Source: an uncultured Lachnospiraceae bacterium
Lineage (GTDB): Bacteria; Bacillota; Clostridia; Lachnospirales; Lachnospiraceae
NCBI GenBank assembly: GCA_902798585.1
Contig: CADBXF010000010.1
Coordinates: forward strand, 1-64,000
DNA length: 64,000 bases
Direction of reading: 5' to 3'
This document shows, piece after piece, positions 25,806 through 35,211 of the stretch. The notes under the pieces are model-generated. The model had not been told where the DNA came from. It was given only the letters and a program-made list of their open reading frames with translations, and did no database searches. How positions within the stretch are numbered: position 1 is the first letter of the stretch; each line of letters starts with the position of its first letter. The position numbers and the translations under genes are program-made.

Positions 25806-27200
25806 TTATTGCGCTCCGGTGTTGATGAGTTCATCCTCCGAAAGCGTCGCGGCATTTTCCCAGATGAAGTCATAAACATTGATGCTTCGTGCAATGCCGG
25901 ACTTTACAATCACATAATCGGCGCCGTTGTACAACCGTTCAATCATACGGAACTGCGCATAGCCCTTGTTGACGCAATACACACCCTCGAGCTTCTTCTG
26001 CGTCGATACCGTGTACTGATTGGTTGTGTGCGGTATTGTTATAATCTGACCGTGACTCTTCACGACCGACTCGTCGATATATGCATACTCATCGTCATAG
26101 TAATATACTTCAGCCTCGCAGAACCGGTATTGATACAGCGAACTGTCGGACTCGTTGACCTCGCATACCGCGATTCCGGTCTTGCCCTGGTCGTTGATGA
26201 TAAATTCCTTCGGAACGACATAAAAGTATTTTTCAACAATCGCCTTTGCGGGAATCTTCAGGCCTTCGGTCTGCGAGAGATTGATGGAGACCGTCAGGAA
26301 CCGCTTGCCGATATAGCGAATCAGATACATCGACAAATCGATTCGCGCGAACATTCCGTCGCCCTTCTTGTAAAGGTTCAGCGGCGTAGTCAGCGTAAGG
26401 CCGTCATCGGTAATGGTGAACGAGATGGTCTTCTGCCCGCTCAAAGCGTTGTATTGCTCTTCCGTGAGATTCAGAATCAAAGACCAGTTTTCGTTCGTCA
26501 CGAGCTTATAAGCAGTGCTCCCGGCTTCGCGAATCTCAGCGGAGTAAAGCGTTCCGCTTGTGTACTGCTTCTCGTCGAAGGTATCCCTGGAAACCGCGTC
26601 GGCAGTAAGTCCGTCGAGGGAGTCCGTGAAAAATGATACAATTCCCGAATAAGGCGCCTTCGAAACGGAAATTCCGGAGGACGAACCCTGCCCTACAAGC
26701 TTGGCAAGGTTTTCAAGCAGATACATATCCTCGATGGTGACCATTTTCGACTGTAAATTCGTGCGCAAATCTCCGATTACAGCGAGATCACCGGTCTTAT
26801 AAGACCGATAATAGGAAGTCACGCACTCCTTCATGTCGCGGACATCCTCGGCGCTGAACTGCACTTTCCAATCCTCACGCATCGCATTTCTGGCCTCGCG
26901 GCTGTTGTTCAGGGAAAATACTGTCTCGTCCTTGGCAACGCGCGTGCCGCTCTTCATGTAATAATTGATATAGCCTGCCGAGGGCGTCTTTACGCTCTGC
27001 TCTTCTCGGACGACAACGGCTTTGGCAAGATTGTTCGTAGCCAGAGCAATTCTCTGTACTTCATAGACCGTGGGATGCGATTTGCGCAAAGACAACACAA
27101 AACAGACCGCAAGATATATCAGAATGAAGGCAAACACCGCCAAACCGATATTCCCGGCCTTTCTCTGGTTGCTTCTCTTTCGCAATCGACTCTTATCCAC
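25806..27200 (-). CDS. HlyD-like membrane protein upstream of sepF
   Basis: This 464-residue protein has one membrane helix near residues 18-38 and an outer part with a barrel-sandwich (lipoyl-like) fold (VVVREEQSVKTPSAGYINYY) interrupted by a helical region, as in HlyD/RND adaptor proteins. No transporter genes lie nearby; it leads the yggS-sepF pair, so a role in division or envelope work is more likely than export. The start is GTG with GAGGTGA upstream. Annotated relatives are usually called HlyD-family efflux adaptors by fold only. Confidence 0.75.
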   Translation of the reverse strand: MDKSRLRKRSNQRKAGNIGLAVFAFILIYLAVCFVLSLRKSHPTVYEVQRIALATNNLAKAVVVREEQSVKTPSAGYINYYMKSGTRVAKDETVFSLNNSREARNAMREDWKVQFSAEDVRDMKECVTSYYRSYKTGDLAVIGDLRTNLQSKMVTIEDMYLLENLAKLVGQGSSSGISVSKAPYSGIVSFFTDSLDGLTADAVSRDTFDEKQYTSGTLYSAEIREAGSTAYKLVTNENWSLILNLTEEQYNALSGQKTISFTITDDGLTLTTPLNLYKKGDGMFARIDLSMYLIRYIGKRFLTVSINLSQTEGLKIPAKAIVEKYFYVVPKEFIINDQGKTGIAVCEVNESDSSLYQYRFCEAEVYYYDDEYAYIDESVVKSHGQIITIPHTTNQYTVSTQKKLEGVYCVNKGYAQFRMIERLYNGADYVIVKSGIARSINVYDFIWENAATLSEDELINTGAQ

Positions 27201-27231
27201 GCGTCACCTCAAAAGAGCTCTTCGTAAAACA

Positions 27232-27255
27232 GGGGACCATCAAGCGATGGTCCCC
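27232..27255 (-). terminator. Hairpin after the P-loop gene
   Basis: GGGGACCAT and ATGGTCCCC form a perfect 9-base stem. On the minus strand TGTTTTAC follows, a modest T-run, so it probably ends the small P-loop transcript before the HlyD-like gene. Confidence 0.6.
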
Positions 27256-27274
27256 GCAGTAATCATAAGCTGAA

Positions 27275-27694
27275 TTACAATGCGACAATCACTTTGGAGC
27301 GAACCGCTTCCGTCAGCGTCTCAGCATTCGCGGAAAGGCTGATGATAATGTCAACATTGAACTTTACGGAAATCATGTCGAGCTTCGTGATTACGCGCTC
27401 GATATCGTCAACGCTCAGACATGCAACCTTCAGGAAGCTGTCGAGATAAACCTTCTCGAGGTCGTGATCCTGAGAGATAATTCCGCAGATGAATCCGACA
27501 AACTCCGAAGCACACTCGATGCAATAGTCATTGACATTGATCAGGCGGATCTTGTTGTTGAGCTCATACATATGCTTGTTGCTTTTATCCAAATAAACAA
27601 TGGTTCCCTTCGATGTGAGTACATCGGAATTGACCTTGTCCAAAAGAATCTTGGTCTTCCCCTTTCCTTTTTCGCCGGCAATAATCTGTACCAT
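27275..27694 (-). CDS. Small P-loop protein, function unknown
   Basis: This 139-residue protein has a Walker A-like GEKGKGKTK at 7-15 and a possible Walker B (KVYLDSFLK near 80). It has no membrane segment. Clostridial relatives are sometimes labelled PilT, but the PilT-specific motifs are not seen. It has its own promoter and a 5' hairpin. It stands between the cell-shape operon and the sepF operon. Confidence 0.75.
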   Translation of the reverse strand: MVQIIAGEKGKGKTKILLDKVNSDVLTSKGTIVYLDKSNKHMYELNNKIRLINVNDYCIECASEFVGFICGIISQDHDLEKVYLDSFLKVACLSVDDIERVITKLDMISVKFNVDIIISLSANAETLTEAVRSKVIVAL

Positions 27695-27721
27695 GGCAAA
27701 GCCCTCCTTAAGGATTGAAAT

Positions 27722-27751
27722 CGTATCAGACAGGCACTCTTATCTGATACG
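27722..27751 (-). other. 5'-end stem-loop of the P-loop mRNA
   Basis: CGTATCAGA and TCTGATACG form a perfect 9-base stem with a 12-base loop, placed right at the expected transcript start. Such 5'-terminal stems protect mRNA from 5'-dependent RNases. Confidence 0.6.
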
Positions 27752-27754
27752 GAT

Positions 27755-27783
27755 ATTATATTACATGGGGCGGAAAATAACAA
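27755..27783 (-). promoter_or_regulatory. Promoter of the P-loop gene
   Basis: The minus strand reads TTGTTA, 17 bases, TATAAT, about 60 bases before the ATG. Confidence 0.75.
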
Positions 27784-27827
27784 CCGAAAAATCGCAAATC
27801 GGCCTTTATTTTTCGAAATGACGCATA

Positions 27828-28856
27828 CTACTTACAATACTGCTCCATCAACTCGTTCATCTTATTATAGAGTTTCGCTTCGGTCTCACAATGGAACACG
27901 CCGAGTATATATTCATGCCCCGAAGCATTTTTAATATGGAGAATCAGACAATATCCCGCGCGGTCCGTAGTTCCGGTTTTGCCGCCGAGGATGGTTATGC
28001 CTTCGGGATAAGGATACATGCCGAGTTTGAAGCAGTTGGTTGTGCTGTAAGCACGGACGCGCTGCTCCCCCTCTGCGTTTGTATATTCATACTCGCCGCC
28101 GGTGAGTTTCATAATCTCACGGAAGGTCGGATATTTGGTGCATTCCTGGTAAACGATATACATGTCGTAGGCAGTTGTCTCGTGCTTGTCTACCTGGAGT
28201 CCGCTGCAATTGACAAAGTTCGTCTTGTTTGTACCGAGGTTGTCCATCTCGGCGTTCATAAGCTTGACAAACGCCTCCTCGGAGCCGCTGATATGCCTTG
28301 CAAGAGCTACGGCTGCATTGTTTGCGGAGCTTGTGAGAAGAACAATCAATAGATTGTATACGGTTATTACATCCCCTTCTTTCAGCTCGGATACGGAACC
28401 GCGCGTCATCTTCGCAACGGTTTCGTCGATGGTCACAAGCTCCTTGGGGTCGCACTTCTTGAGTGTGACAAGCGCTGTCATAAGCTTTGTTATACTTGCA
28501 GGATACGCGTTGTCAAGCATCCGATAGCCGAACAGAAGGCGGTTTTCGGTCCGGTCGATTACAAATACCGAGCCCGTGCGCTTTTCCTTCTCAGCGTCAA
28601 AGACATAATTTTCCGTCATCTGATCCTCAGTGACATCACAGAGAAACCACTGCGAAAGAAGCGGAGCAAATGTTGCGCCCCGAAGAGCACCGATATCGGT
28701 GTTCAGAACACTGTCGGATGAGCGATAGTTGCCCATAAGCCCCGAGTCCTCCGAGTCGCCGCATCCGCAAAGCAAAGCGCACAAAAGCACGAAAACCATG
28801 CCGAGCGAAATCATTTTTTGAAGATTGATTCGATTGTCGTTCCACATGCGAATCAT
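27828..28856 (-). CDS. D-alanyl-D-alanine carboxypeptidase, lipoprotein
   Basis: This 342-residue S11-family penicillin-binding protein has SxxK at S121 (SITK), the SAN motif (SSANNAA) and KTG (GGKTGTTD). It trims the terminal D-Ala from peptidoglycan stem peptides. The N-terminus is a lipoprotein signal with lipobox LCGC ending at C32, so LspA would process it. Its ATG overlaps the rodA stop (ATGA), placing it last in the cell-shape operon. Confidence 0.92.
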   Translation of the reverse strand: MIRMWNDNRINLQKMISLGMVFVLLCALLCGCGDSEDSGLMGNYRSSDSVLNTDIGALRGATFAPLLSQWFLCDVTEDQMTENYVFDAEKEKRTGSVFVIDRTENRLLFGYRMLDNAYPASITKLMTALVTLKKCDPKELVTIDETVAKMTRGSVSELKEGDVITVYNLLIVLLTSSANNAAVALARHISGSEEAFVKLMNAEMDNLGTNKTNFVNCSGLQVDKHETTAYDMYIVYQECTKYPTFREIMKLTGGEYEYTNAEGEQRVRAYSTTNCFKLGMYPYPEGITILGGKTGTTDRAGYCLILHIKNASGHEYILGVFHCETEAKLYNKMNELMEQYCK

Positions 28857-30070
28857 CGCAAATCTCCTTCCAGCAACCCTTTTTCAAACTCATATTTGTC
28901 GTCGATGACGACATCCTTGTCCTGCAGACCCACATTCAGTAAAACACCGACGGTCGCCATGTTCGTAATCAGAGAACTCAGTCCGATGCTCAAAAACGGC
29001 AGCGGAATTCCGGTGTTCGGCAGCAGTGACAAGACAACGCCGATATTAACCACCGTCTGAACCGAGAACGAAACGGCAATTCCAGAAGCGAGCAGATATC
29101 CCATACGGTCCTTAGCTCTTCTCGCGATACGGAAACTGATAAACACAAGCAAAAGAAACAGCATTACAACAAGCACGCAGCCGACAAAGCCGAATTCCTC
29201 AGCGATTGCGGTGTAGATAAAGTCGCTCTCCACAACAGGCACAAAATCGGTCAGTCTGCGGTTGGTGTTGCCGACAATCAGCTTCCCGAACATTCCGCCG
29301 GATGAAATTGCGGCAGCGGCGTTATTTTGCTGATACATGAGCTCCTTATACTGCTCCGGATGGAACAGCGAAAGGATACGATCCTGCTGGTACGGGTTTA
29401 GCAACACCTGGTAATCCTGCATAACATACCATAGCAGCGCGCTCAATAACGGTATTCCGACAAGCAACCCTCCGGCCAGTATTTTTATGGACAGCCCCGC
29501 GATGAACAACATGCATATAAACGATGCGGTCAAAACGATACTGGTTGAAAGATCAGGCTGGTCGAAAATCAGATAAATAGGAAAGCCTATGGTCGCCAGA
29601 ATAATAACCAGACCGACCACGGAGTTAATCCTCTTTTCGAGCATGACAAACAGCTTGGCCATAACAATGATTAACACAAGCTTTGTGATCTCCGAGGGCA
29701 TGAATTCGAAGCCCTTCTGCGGCTCTCCTCTGCCTCCGATTTTTATCCAGCGTCTTGCCTTATAATGCTTCCAGCCGTAAATCGGGGAATGCGTTGTCGA
29801 GTAGTCGACATATTTGCAGATGAACATCAGCAGAATATTGAACAGGTACAGAGGAACAAACATTTTGCATATAAAATGGTAATCGATAAGTGAAACGACG
29901 ACCATGATGAATATACCAAGCAGTACGCCGAGTATCTGCTTGATCAGAGCATTGCTGTCGTTCGGTTGGAGGCGCTGGAGCAGCAAACTGCTTGTAGCCA
30001 GCATAATCAACACGATTGCAATAACCGAAAAGCGATAGTTCGCAAGCGTGTACCCCTTCTTTTTGAACAT
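28853..30070 (-). CDS. rodA: RodA/FtsW-type SEDS glycosyltransferase
   Basis: This 405-residue protein has about ten membrane helices and the SEDS signature region (NTGIPLPFLSIGLSSLITNM). With PBP2 it polymerises lipid II during cell elongation; the mre/PBP2 context favours RodA over FtsW. The start at 30070 (MFKKKGYTLANYRF) is preferred because the membrane topology begins there and AAGGA lies upstream; an ATG 14 codons earlier is possible. Confidence 0.92.
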   Translation of the reverse strand: MFKKKGYTLANYRFSVIAIVLIMLATSSLLLQRLQPNDSNALIKQILGVLLGIFIMVVVSLIDYHFICKMFVPLYLFNILLMFICKYVDYSTTHSPIYGWKHYKARRWIKIGGRGEPQKGFEFMPSEITKLVLIIVMAKLFVMLEKRINSVVGLVIILATIGFPIYLIFDQPDLSTSIVLTASFICMLFIAGLSIKILAGGLLVGIPLLSALLWYVMQDYQVLLNPYQQDRILSLFHPEQYKELMYQQNNAAAAISSGGMFGKLIVGNTNRRLTDFVPVVESDFIYTAIAEEFGFVGCVLVVMLFLLLVFISFRIARRAKDRMGYLLASGIAVSFSVQTVVNIGVVLSLLPNTGIPLPFLSIGLSSLITNMATVGVLLNVGLQDKDVVIDDKYEFEKGLLEGDLR

Positions 30071-30164
30071 GTGTCGTTCGATTCCTTTCCGTACAATATC
30101 CGCGAAAAACATACCGGCTCACGGGCTGTTCTCCGGGCAATCGGCCCGCCTGACCGGCGATAAA

Positions 30165-30887
30165 TTATAACAACCCTTCCAAATCCGTGTCAAACCGGAG
30201 CGTGTCTTCCTCAACCGGAGCGATATTTATCTCGCCGTCCTTTAATGTAATCATGCGTGCTGCGCGATCGAGATGCGCCTTGGCTTCAGCCTTGCGAAGC
30301 TTCTTCTGCTCTTTCTCCGTCAATCTCCCTGCGTCATAGACAGTCTTGACAATCTGGAGATGCTCGGCATCGACAAGAGACCCGAAGATAAGAGCATCGC
30401 TGCTTCCGTTCGTGCCCGCGGTCGCAGAGCCGAGAATAGCCCCGAGAACGACAAGACTTCCTCCGCAGGTTACGGAGCCGCCCCGCTCGATGTTTCCGAT
30501 GACAACCATGGAATTTTCAGTCTCCACATGGGAGCCCTCTCCTACCGAGCCGTAGAAAAATTTGCCGGTCTGGTTCGAGAGACTGCTGATGACCGAATCC
30601 ACGGTCTTCTTCATGACATCCTGCGTTGATTCATCATTATCAAACACACAGATAATCTCAAGGTCGCTGACTTCGGAAATCACGCGAAGGACATCCTTTT
30701 GCTCCTGAATGTCGAGCGTTCGGCCGGAAAATGTGAGCGCAAGCTTGGCGGAACCGAGAAATTTCGCGGATTCCTCGAACTTAAGTCGAATCCTCTCAAG
30801 CAGCTCCGGGAACGGAAGCTCCGGATCGAGAATCAGCAAGATGCCGTCCTTGTATCCTTTAATCACTACATGAGTGTCAGTCTTCAT
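30165..30887 (-). CDS. minC: MinC-type septum inhibitor without MinD-contact motif
   Basis: This 240-residue protein has a MinC N-terminal domain (about 1-100) and the beta-helical C-terminal domain (about 110-180; GGSLVVLGAILGSATAG). MinC blocks FtsZ assembly away from mid-cell and normally needs MinD for membrane placement. The conserved RSGQ that contacts MinD is replaced by GEGS at 116-119. The minD and minE genes that usually follow are absent; rodA comes next. An additional C-terminal tail (about 180-240) is charged. It lies 25 bases after the PBP2 stop. Confidence 0.85.
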   Translation of the reverse strand: MKTDTHVVIKGYKDGILLILDPELPFPELLERIRLKFEESAKFLGSAKLALTFSGRTLDIQEQKDVLRVISEVSDLEIICVFDNDESTQDVMKKTVDSVISSLSNQTGKFFYGSVGEGSHVETENSMVVIGNIERGGSVTCGGSLVVLGAILGSATAGTNGSSDALIFGSLVDAEHLQIVKTVYDAGRLTEKEQKKLRKAEAKAHLDRAARMITLKDGEINIAPVEEDTLRFDTDLEGLL

Positions 30888-30912
30888 AAATCATAACTCC
30901 TTTGTCCGGGAA

Positions 30913-33768
30913 TCAGTCGGTGTAACCGACATCAAGAATGGTACCTGCGACGACATTGCCGCTGAGCAAAGCATCCTTGTTTTCTCCCTCAAAATAAAAA
31001 CCGTACACCTCTCGGGCCACATATGCGGCGTTCGAGGAAGCATATCCGTTCGGGATGACAACCGTAAGTCCCAACTCGGGCCTGTCATACGGCGCATAGG
31101 ATATGAAAAGCGCATTGTTCGGATGGTTGTAGCTTACCTGCGCAGTTCCGGTTTTGCCCGCCACGGGAGTCTTTAAATTGGAAAAAATCTTCCGAAGCGA
31201 AGATGTCTGCGCATTGACCACGAGGTACATGCCTCGTTTTACGGCATCCCAGTTGGATTTTGAAATCTCAATCCGATTGTGGATATTTGCCGTGTTTTTT
31301 CGAATCAATTCGCCGGTCGGCGACTCTACGCGGTCAATCAGCGTAAGATCATAACAATTGCCCTCGTTTGCCACTGTGGTAAGATACCGGCTGATCTGAA
31401 CCGGTGAGAAGCTGTGATAGTAGCCGATAGCGGTACGAATAGCGTCGGTATTGGAGATTGCGGGCATATTTTCCGACATCTCAACACCGGATCGGTCTCC
31501 GAGTCCGAACATTTTTGCATACCGTTGAATCGTGCGAAGTCCTCTCGCGTCGACATACTCATCGCGCTCATTGAGCGATAGTCGATATCCGACCTCGTAA
31601 AAGAAATAGTTGCATGAGTCTCTGATGGCGTCCGTCACCGTCTCACGGCCGTGGTTGCCGGGGTACGCCCAGCATCTAGGCGAAGGCTCAATCTTCTTGA
31701 AAATCGACTCGTCCTGAATCGTTTCCCCGACACTGATTACACCCTCGGAAAGACCGGCAAGCGCCATGAGCGGCTTGAATGTCGAACCGGTTGTCGTCTT
31801 TGATGTCGTCGCACGGCATACCATGGGATACGATTTGTCGGCGAGAAGCTTATTGTAGTACTCCATATCGATTGAGTTCGTCAGATAATTGTTGTCGTAG
31901 CTCGGGTAAGAAACAAGGCACTTGACGAGGCCCGTCTCCGGTTCGGTCATGATGATTGAGCCACTGCACGGCTCCAGCGCAAGCATCGCCGGAGTAATCT
32001 CAAGAAGGCGAATCTTACGCGTGAGAAAATCGTAGGCCGACTGTCTTCCGTATTCAAGCGCGCGGTAAGTGTCCAGGTCCTCCTTGAGAACACCCTGATC
32101 GTACAGAAGCAGGCACAAATCGCGCCCGTTCAGGCTGTAATTGAAAATCAAAGTCCGATACACCTTGCTCTGGTATTCCGAATCCTCGCGAAGGTGCGCT
32201 ACAATGTAATCGTGCAGATATTGATATAGCTCGTTTGTGTCGTAATAATCCGAACCGATGTTGAGTCGGTCGAGTTTCACCCAGCCCTGCGTGATTGCAT
32301 ATTGCAAAAACTTGCTGAGGCTCAATTTGCCGTTCACATAGTTCAGGTACTGCTCGTCGTTTGTATCGACGACAGAGGAATTCACGATGTCCCAATTGGA
32401 GGAGCCGAGTTTTCCGTACAGGAATGACAGGTACTCTTCCATCGTCTCGCCTGCTTCCTTGTTCGAAGTCGTACACGAGGCATCGAGGAGCTCGAGAATA
32501 CGATTCCAGATACTCTCCTCCGTGTTTTCAAACATCCGGTATACGGATTTTTCAAGCGGTGTCGCATCCTCCGCCGTAAAATGCGAAGTGTTGATGACAT
32601 GATTGTTTATCAAGGCATAATACACCTCATAAATCGGGATTTTAATCTCGGTAGCGTCCTCGCCCTTCGATCCGTAATCCATCTTCGGCGTTATGGCATT
32701 AAGCAAAATGGCGGCGATGTTTCTCTTGAGTATGTTATAGCATGCAATTTGCAGGTCGGAATCGAGAGTCAGATACAAGTCGTTTCCTGCGATCGGCTCT
32801 ACGGTAACCATCTTGGATACAACCTGCCCGTAGTCGTTGACAATGATGGTTGCAACGCCGTCGGTTCCGCTTAATTCGGACTCGTACGACTTCTCAATAC
32901 CGATTTTCCCGACGATACTCTGATCGTTGTAACGGTCGCTCGTCTCGCGCAGCGCAGCGAGTTCCTCCGCATTGACACGGCCGATATAGCCGATGATATG
33001 TGCATAATATTCCGCATTGTTGTAGACGCGCTTTGAGGATTTGGTAATCTCAAGACCGGGAATCTTTGTCGTGTTTTCGTAGAAACTGATGCGAGCCTCA
33101 TCGCTGATGTCGGAGACGATTCGGAACGAGGAATAACTCGGATACAGGATGAACAATTGATAGCGATAAGCCATGATTTCCAGCGCATCCGTTCGGGAAT
33201 ACTTGTCGGAAATCTGGAACATGCGCGAGGATTTGTTGCCGAAACGAAGGAACTGGAAAACGTCCTCCGCCGTAGCGTTTCGCTGTTCCTCGTTTAATTC
33301 GTCGATGCTGCGCAGGCCGTATGCATTTTTCTTAAAGCGAAGCAACGCATTGCCGGACACTGTAAACGAAAGCTCGCCGCTCGCGTCGATCTTCATATAG
33401 AAATCAAATTCTCTTTTGTATTTGAACTTCCGAAGCAACAGAATCAGCGAATAAATCGCATCGTTTTTTTCGTCGTTTGTGGAAAGCGATGCGGAGTCAT
33501 ACATCTCAAGATTATATTGAAGATCATTGTACGCCAAAAGGACCCCCTTGCTGTCATAAATGTTGCCGCGGGTCGCTTGTACGGCGATCGTCTTTGTGTA
33601 GGTCGTGGTATCCTGCTTAATCTTCGCTGTCGACTCGTCGATAATCTGCATATAGAAAAGCTTGATAATCAGGACGCCGAACAACAGACCGAGAAACAAA
33701 AAGACAGGAACCAAACGGTCGGACAAGAGCGATCGTTGGGAATCCTCCTGAAAATCCGAATCAATCAT
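30913..33768 (-). CDS. mrdA: Penicillin-binding protein 2, elongation transpeptidase
   Basis: This 951-residue class B PBP has a membrane anchor at about 20-40, a dimerisation domain (RGNIYDSKG near 67) and a transpeptidase domain with the active Ser662 (STFK), SCN at 718-720 and KTGT at 872-875. It cross-links peptidoglycan with RodA. Typical PBP2 has 600-700 residues; here about 250 extra residues (about 350-600) sit between the LTLDSDLQ segment and the start of the catalytic domain. The start follows GAGG. Confidence 0.93.
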   Translation of the reverse strand: MIDSDFQEDSQRSLLSDRLVPVFLFLGLLFGVLIIKLFYMQIIDESTAKIKQDTTTYTKTIAVQATRGNIYDSKGVLLAYNDLQYNLEMYDSASLSTNDEKNDAIYSLILLLRKFKYKREFDFYMKIDASGELSFTVSGNALLRFKKNAYGLRSIDELNEEQRNATAEDVFQFLRFGNKSSRMFQISDKYSRTDALEIMAYRYQLFILYPSYSSFRIVSDISDEARISFYENTTKIPGLEITKSSKRVYNNAEYYAHIIGYIGRVNAEELAALRETSDRYNDQSIVGKIGIEKSYESELSGTDGVATIIVNDYGQVVSKMVTVEPIAGNDLYLTLDSDLQIACYNILKRNIAAILLNAITPKMDYGSKGEDATEIKIPIYEVYYALINNHVINTSHFTAEDATPLEKSVYRMFENTEESIWNRILELLDASCTTSNKEAGETMEEYLSFLYGKLGSSNWDIVNSSVVDTNDEQYLNYVNGKLSLSKFLQYAITQGWVKLDRLNIGSDYYDTNELYQYLHDYIVAHLREDSEYQSKVYRTLIFNYSLNGRDLCLLLYDQGVLKEDLDTYRALEYGRQSAYDFLTRKIRLLEITPAMLALEPCSGSIIMTEPETGLVKCLVSYPSYDNNYLTNSIDMEYYNKLLADKSYPMVCRATTSKTTTGSTFKPLMALAGLSEGVISVGETIQDESIFKKIEPSPRCWAYPGNHGRETVTDAIRDSCNYFFYEVGYRLSLNERDEYVDARGLRTIQRYAKMFGLGDRSGVEMSENMPAISNTDAIRTAIGYYHSFSPVQISRYLTTVANEGNCYDLTLIDRVESPTGELIRKNTANIHNRIEISKSNWDAVKRGMYLVVNAQTSSLRKIFSNLKTPVAGKTGTAQVSYNHPNNALFISYAPYDRPELGLTVVIPNGYASSNAAYVAREVYGFYFEGENKDALLSGNVVAGTILDVGYTD

Positions 33769-33775
33769 GAAATCC

Positions 33776-34324
33776 TCACTCGGTTTCCTCCGGAAGAATG
33801 CTCTCCGGAGCTAAATACGCCTCATCCTCAGCATTCCGATTGATGATGCGTTCATACAAAAAGGTTAACAACAGGTAATAAACCAGAGATATCAGCACGG
33901 TCAATACCATGCGCGGGATAAAAATCTGCTTCATATAGGTGATAAACGCGAGATCCCCCTGAATCAGGTATCCGAAAATGTAATTCAGAGTGCATAACAC
34001 AAACTCGGAAATACCGATCAGCATGAGCGGGAAAAACCAGTCTCTGCGGATGTAATACTGGTGATAACGACCGCAGGCATAGCCGATCAGCATGTAAAAC
34101 AAGGCGTATTTTCCGAGCACTCCGCCCGAAGAAATATCAAGCAGCAAGCCGCAGAAGAAGCCGGTTCCCATTCCGGTTAACCGGGTGTTGTGATACCCCG
34201 CCGCCACCGTTACGATAATCAGCAAATCAGGCACTGTCCCGGCGATGGAAAGTCCGACGAAAACAGTGCTTTGCAGCAGAAAGCTGAATAATATTTCGAT
34301 TGCCAGAACCAATTCTGTCAGCAT
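33776..34324 (-). CDS. mreD: Rod shape-determining protein MreD
   Basis: This 182-residue membrane protein has about five helices and sits between mreC and PBP2. MreD is a small membrane part of the elongasome. The C-terminus after the last helix is acidic. The start follows AAGGAG; the 9-base gap to mreC suggests coupled translation. Confidence 0.9.
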   Translation of the reverse strand: MLTELVLAIEILFSFLLQSTVFVGLSIAGTVPDLLIIVTVAAGYHNTRLTGMGTGFFCGLLLDISSGGVLGKYALFYMLIGYACGRYHQYYIRRDWFFPLMLIGISEFVLCTLNYIFGYLIQGDLAFITYMKQIFIPRMVLTVLISLVYYLLLTFLYERIINRNAEDEAYLAPESILPEETE

Positions 34325-34333
34325 GCTTACTCC

Positions 34334-35197
34334 TTACTTCGACCGGTTAACCCAATCGCTCTTTAACTGCGTAATGACAAGCACTGTGGTGAGATGTTCA
34401 AAATCCACAACAGGCGTGAGGTATGCCTCCTTGGTAAGACCGCTTGCCTCCGTCGTGATGTTGGAGATATATCCTACCAAAAGCCCGGGGAGATATTTTT
34501 CGCTGAGCTCGGAAGTGTAGACTTTGTAGTTGCTCTTCGCCTGTGTATTGATTGTTATGTCACGCACGCGGATAAAGCCCTTCTGAAGCAACGAAAGGCT
34601 GCCGCAGACGATACAATTGTCACCCGTCTTCATGATTGTCGCGCTGAAATAACTGCTGTCGTCGATGATGGAGCGCACGATGGCGTAGTTCCGTCCGGTC
34701 TCCACAACGATTCCTACAAGGCCTCCGTCGGCAAGCACATTCATATTGTTTCGAATGCCGTCCTCCATGCCCTTGTCAATCGTAAATGTAGCATAGAAGC
34801 CACTGCTGTCCTTGGCAATGATGTTTGCGCCGACCTTCTCATACTCCGGATATGTCTCGCTGAGCTGGAGCAGCTGCTTATAGCGCTCCATATCGTAAAG
34901 CTCCTGCTGAAGCCGCTCATTTTGCTCGCGAAGATCCGCAATCTCGCGCTGGAGACCTTTTTTCTCACGCAAAAGCTCGTCGACATCGTCAAATTTGGCT
35001 GATACACTGTCAATCTCATCGCCTATGACATGAATTCCTTTTTGCATCGGGACAAGCATCGAATTCAATCCGCGCTGCAGAGGCTTAAATACGCCGGGGA
35101 ACTTATAGGAGGAGAAAATCAGCAAAAGACACAGAAATACACACAACATGCAGATGTATTTCGGTTCGATTCCGTAACTTTTCTTCCGGGGACTCAT
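34334..35197 (-). CDS. mreC: Rod shape-determining protein MreC
   Basis: This 287-residue protein has a cytoplasmic tip, one membrane helix (about 14-31), a coiled coil at about 65-110 (LLREKKGLQREIADL) and two beta-barrel domains. MreC links MreB filaments to PBP2 outside the membrane. The start follows AGAGGTGA. Confidence 0.94.
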   Translation of the reverse strand: MSPRKKSYGIEPKYICMLCVFLCLLLIFSSYKFPGVFKPLQRGLNSMLVPMQKGIHVIGDEIDSVSAKFDDVDELLREKKGLQREIADLREQNERLQQELYDMERYKQLLQLSETYPEYEKVGANIIAKDSSGFYATFTIDKGMEDGIRNNMNVLADGGLVGIVVETGRNYAIVRSIIDDSSYFSATIMKTGDNCIVCGSLSLLQKGFIRVRDITINTQAKSNYKVYTSELSEKYLPGLLVGYISNITTEASGLTKEAYLTPVVDFEHLTTVLVITQLKSDWVNRSK

Positions 35198-35211
35198 CCT
35201 GTTCTCACCTC

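Noticed and set aside
25806..27200. A real multidrug efflux adaptor
   Set aside because: No inner-membrane pump is encoded in the window and the context is cell division, so only the fold label was kept.
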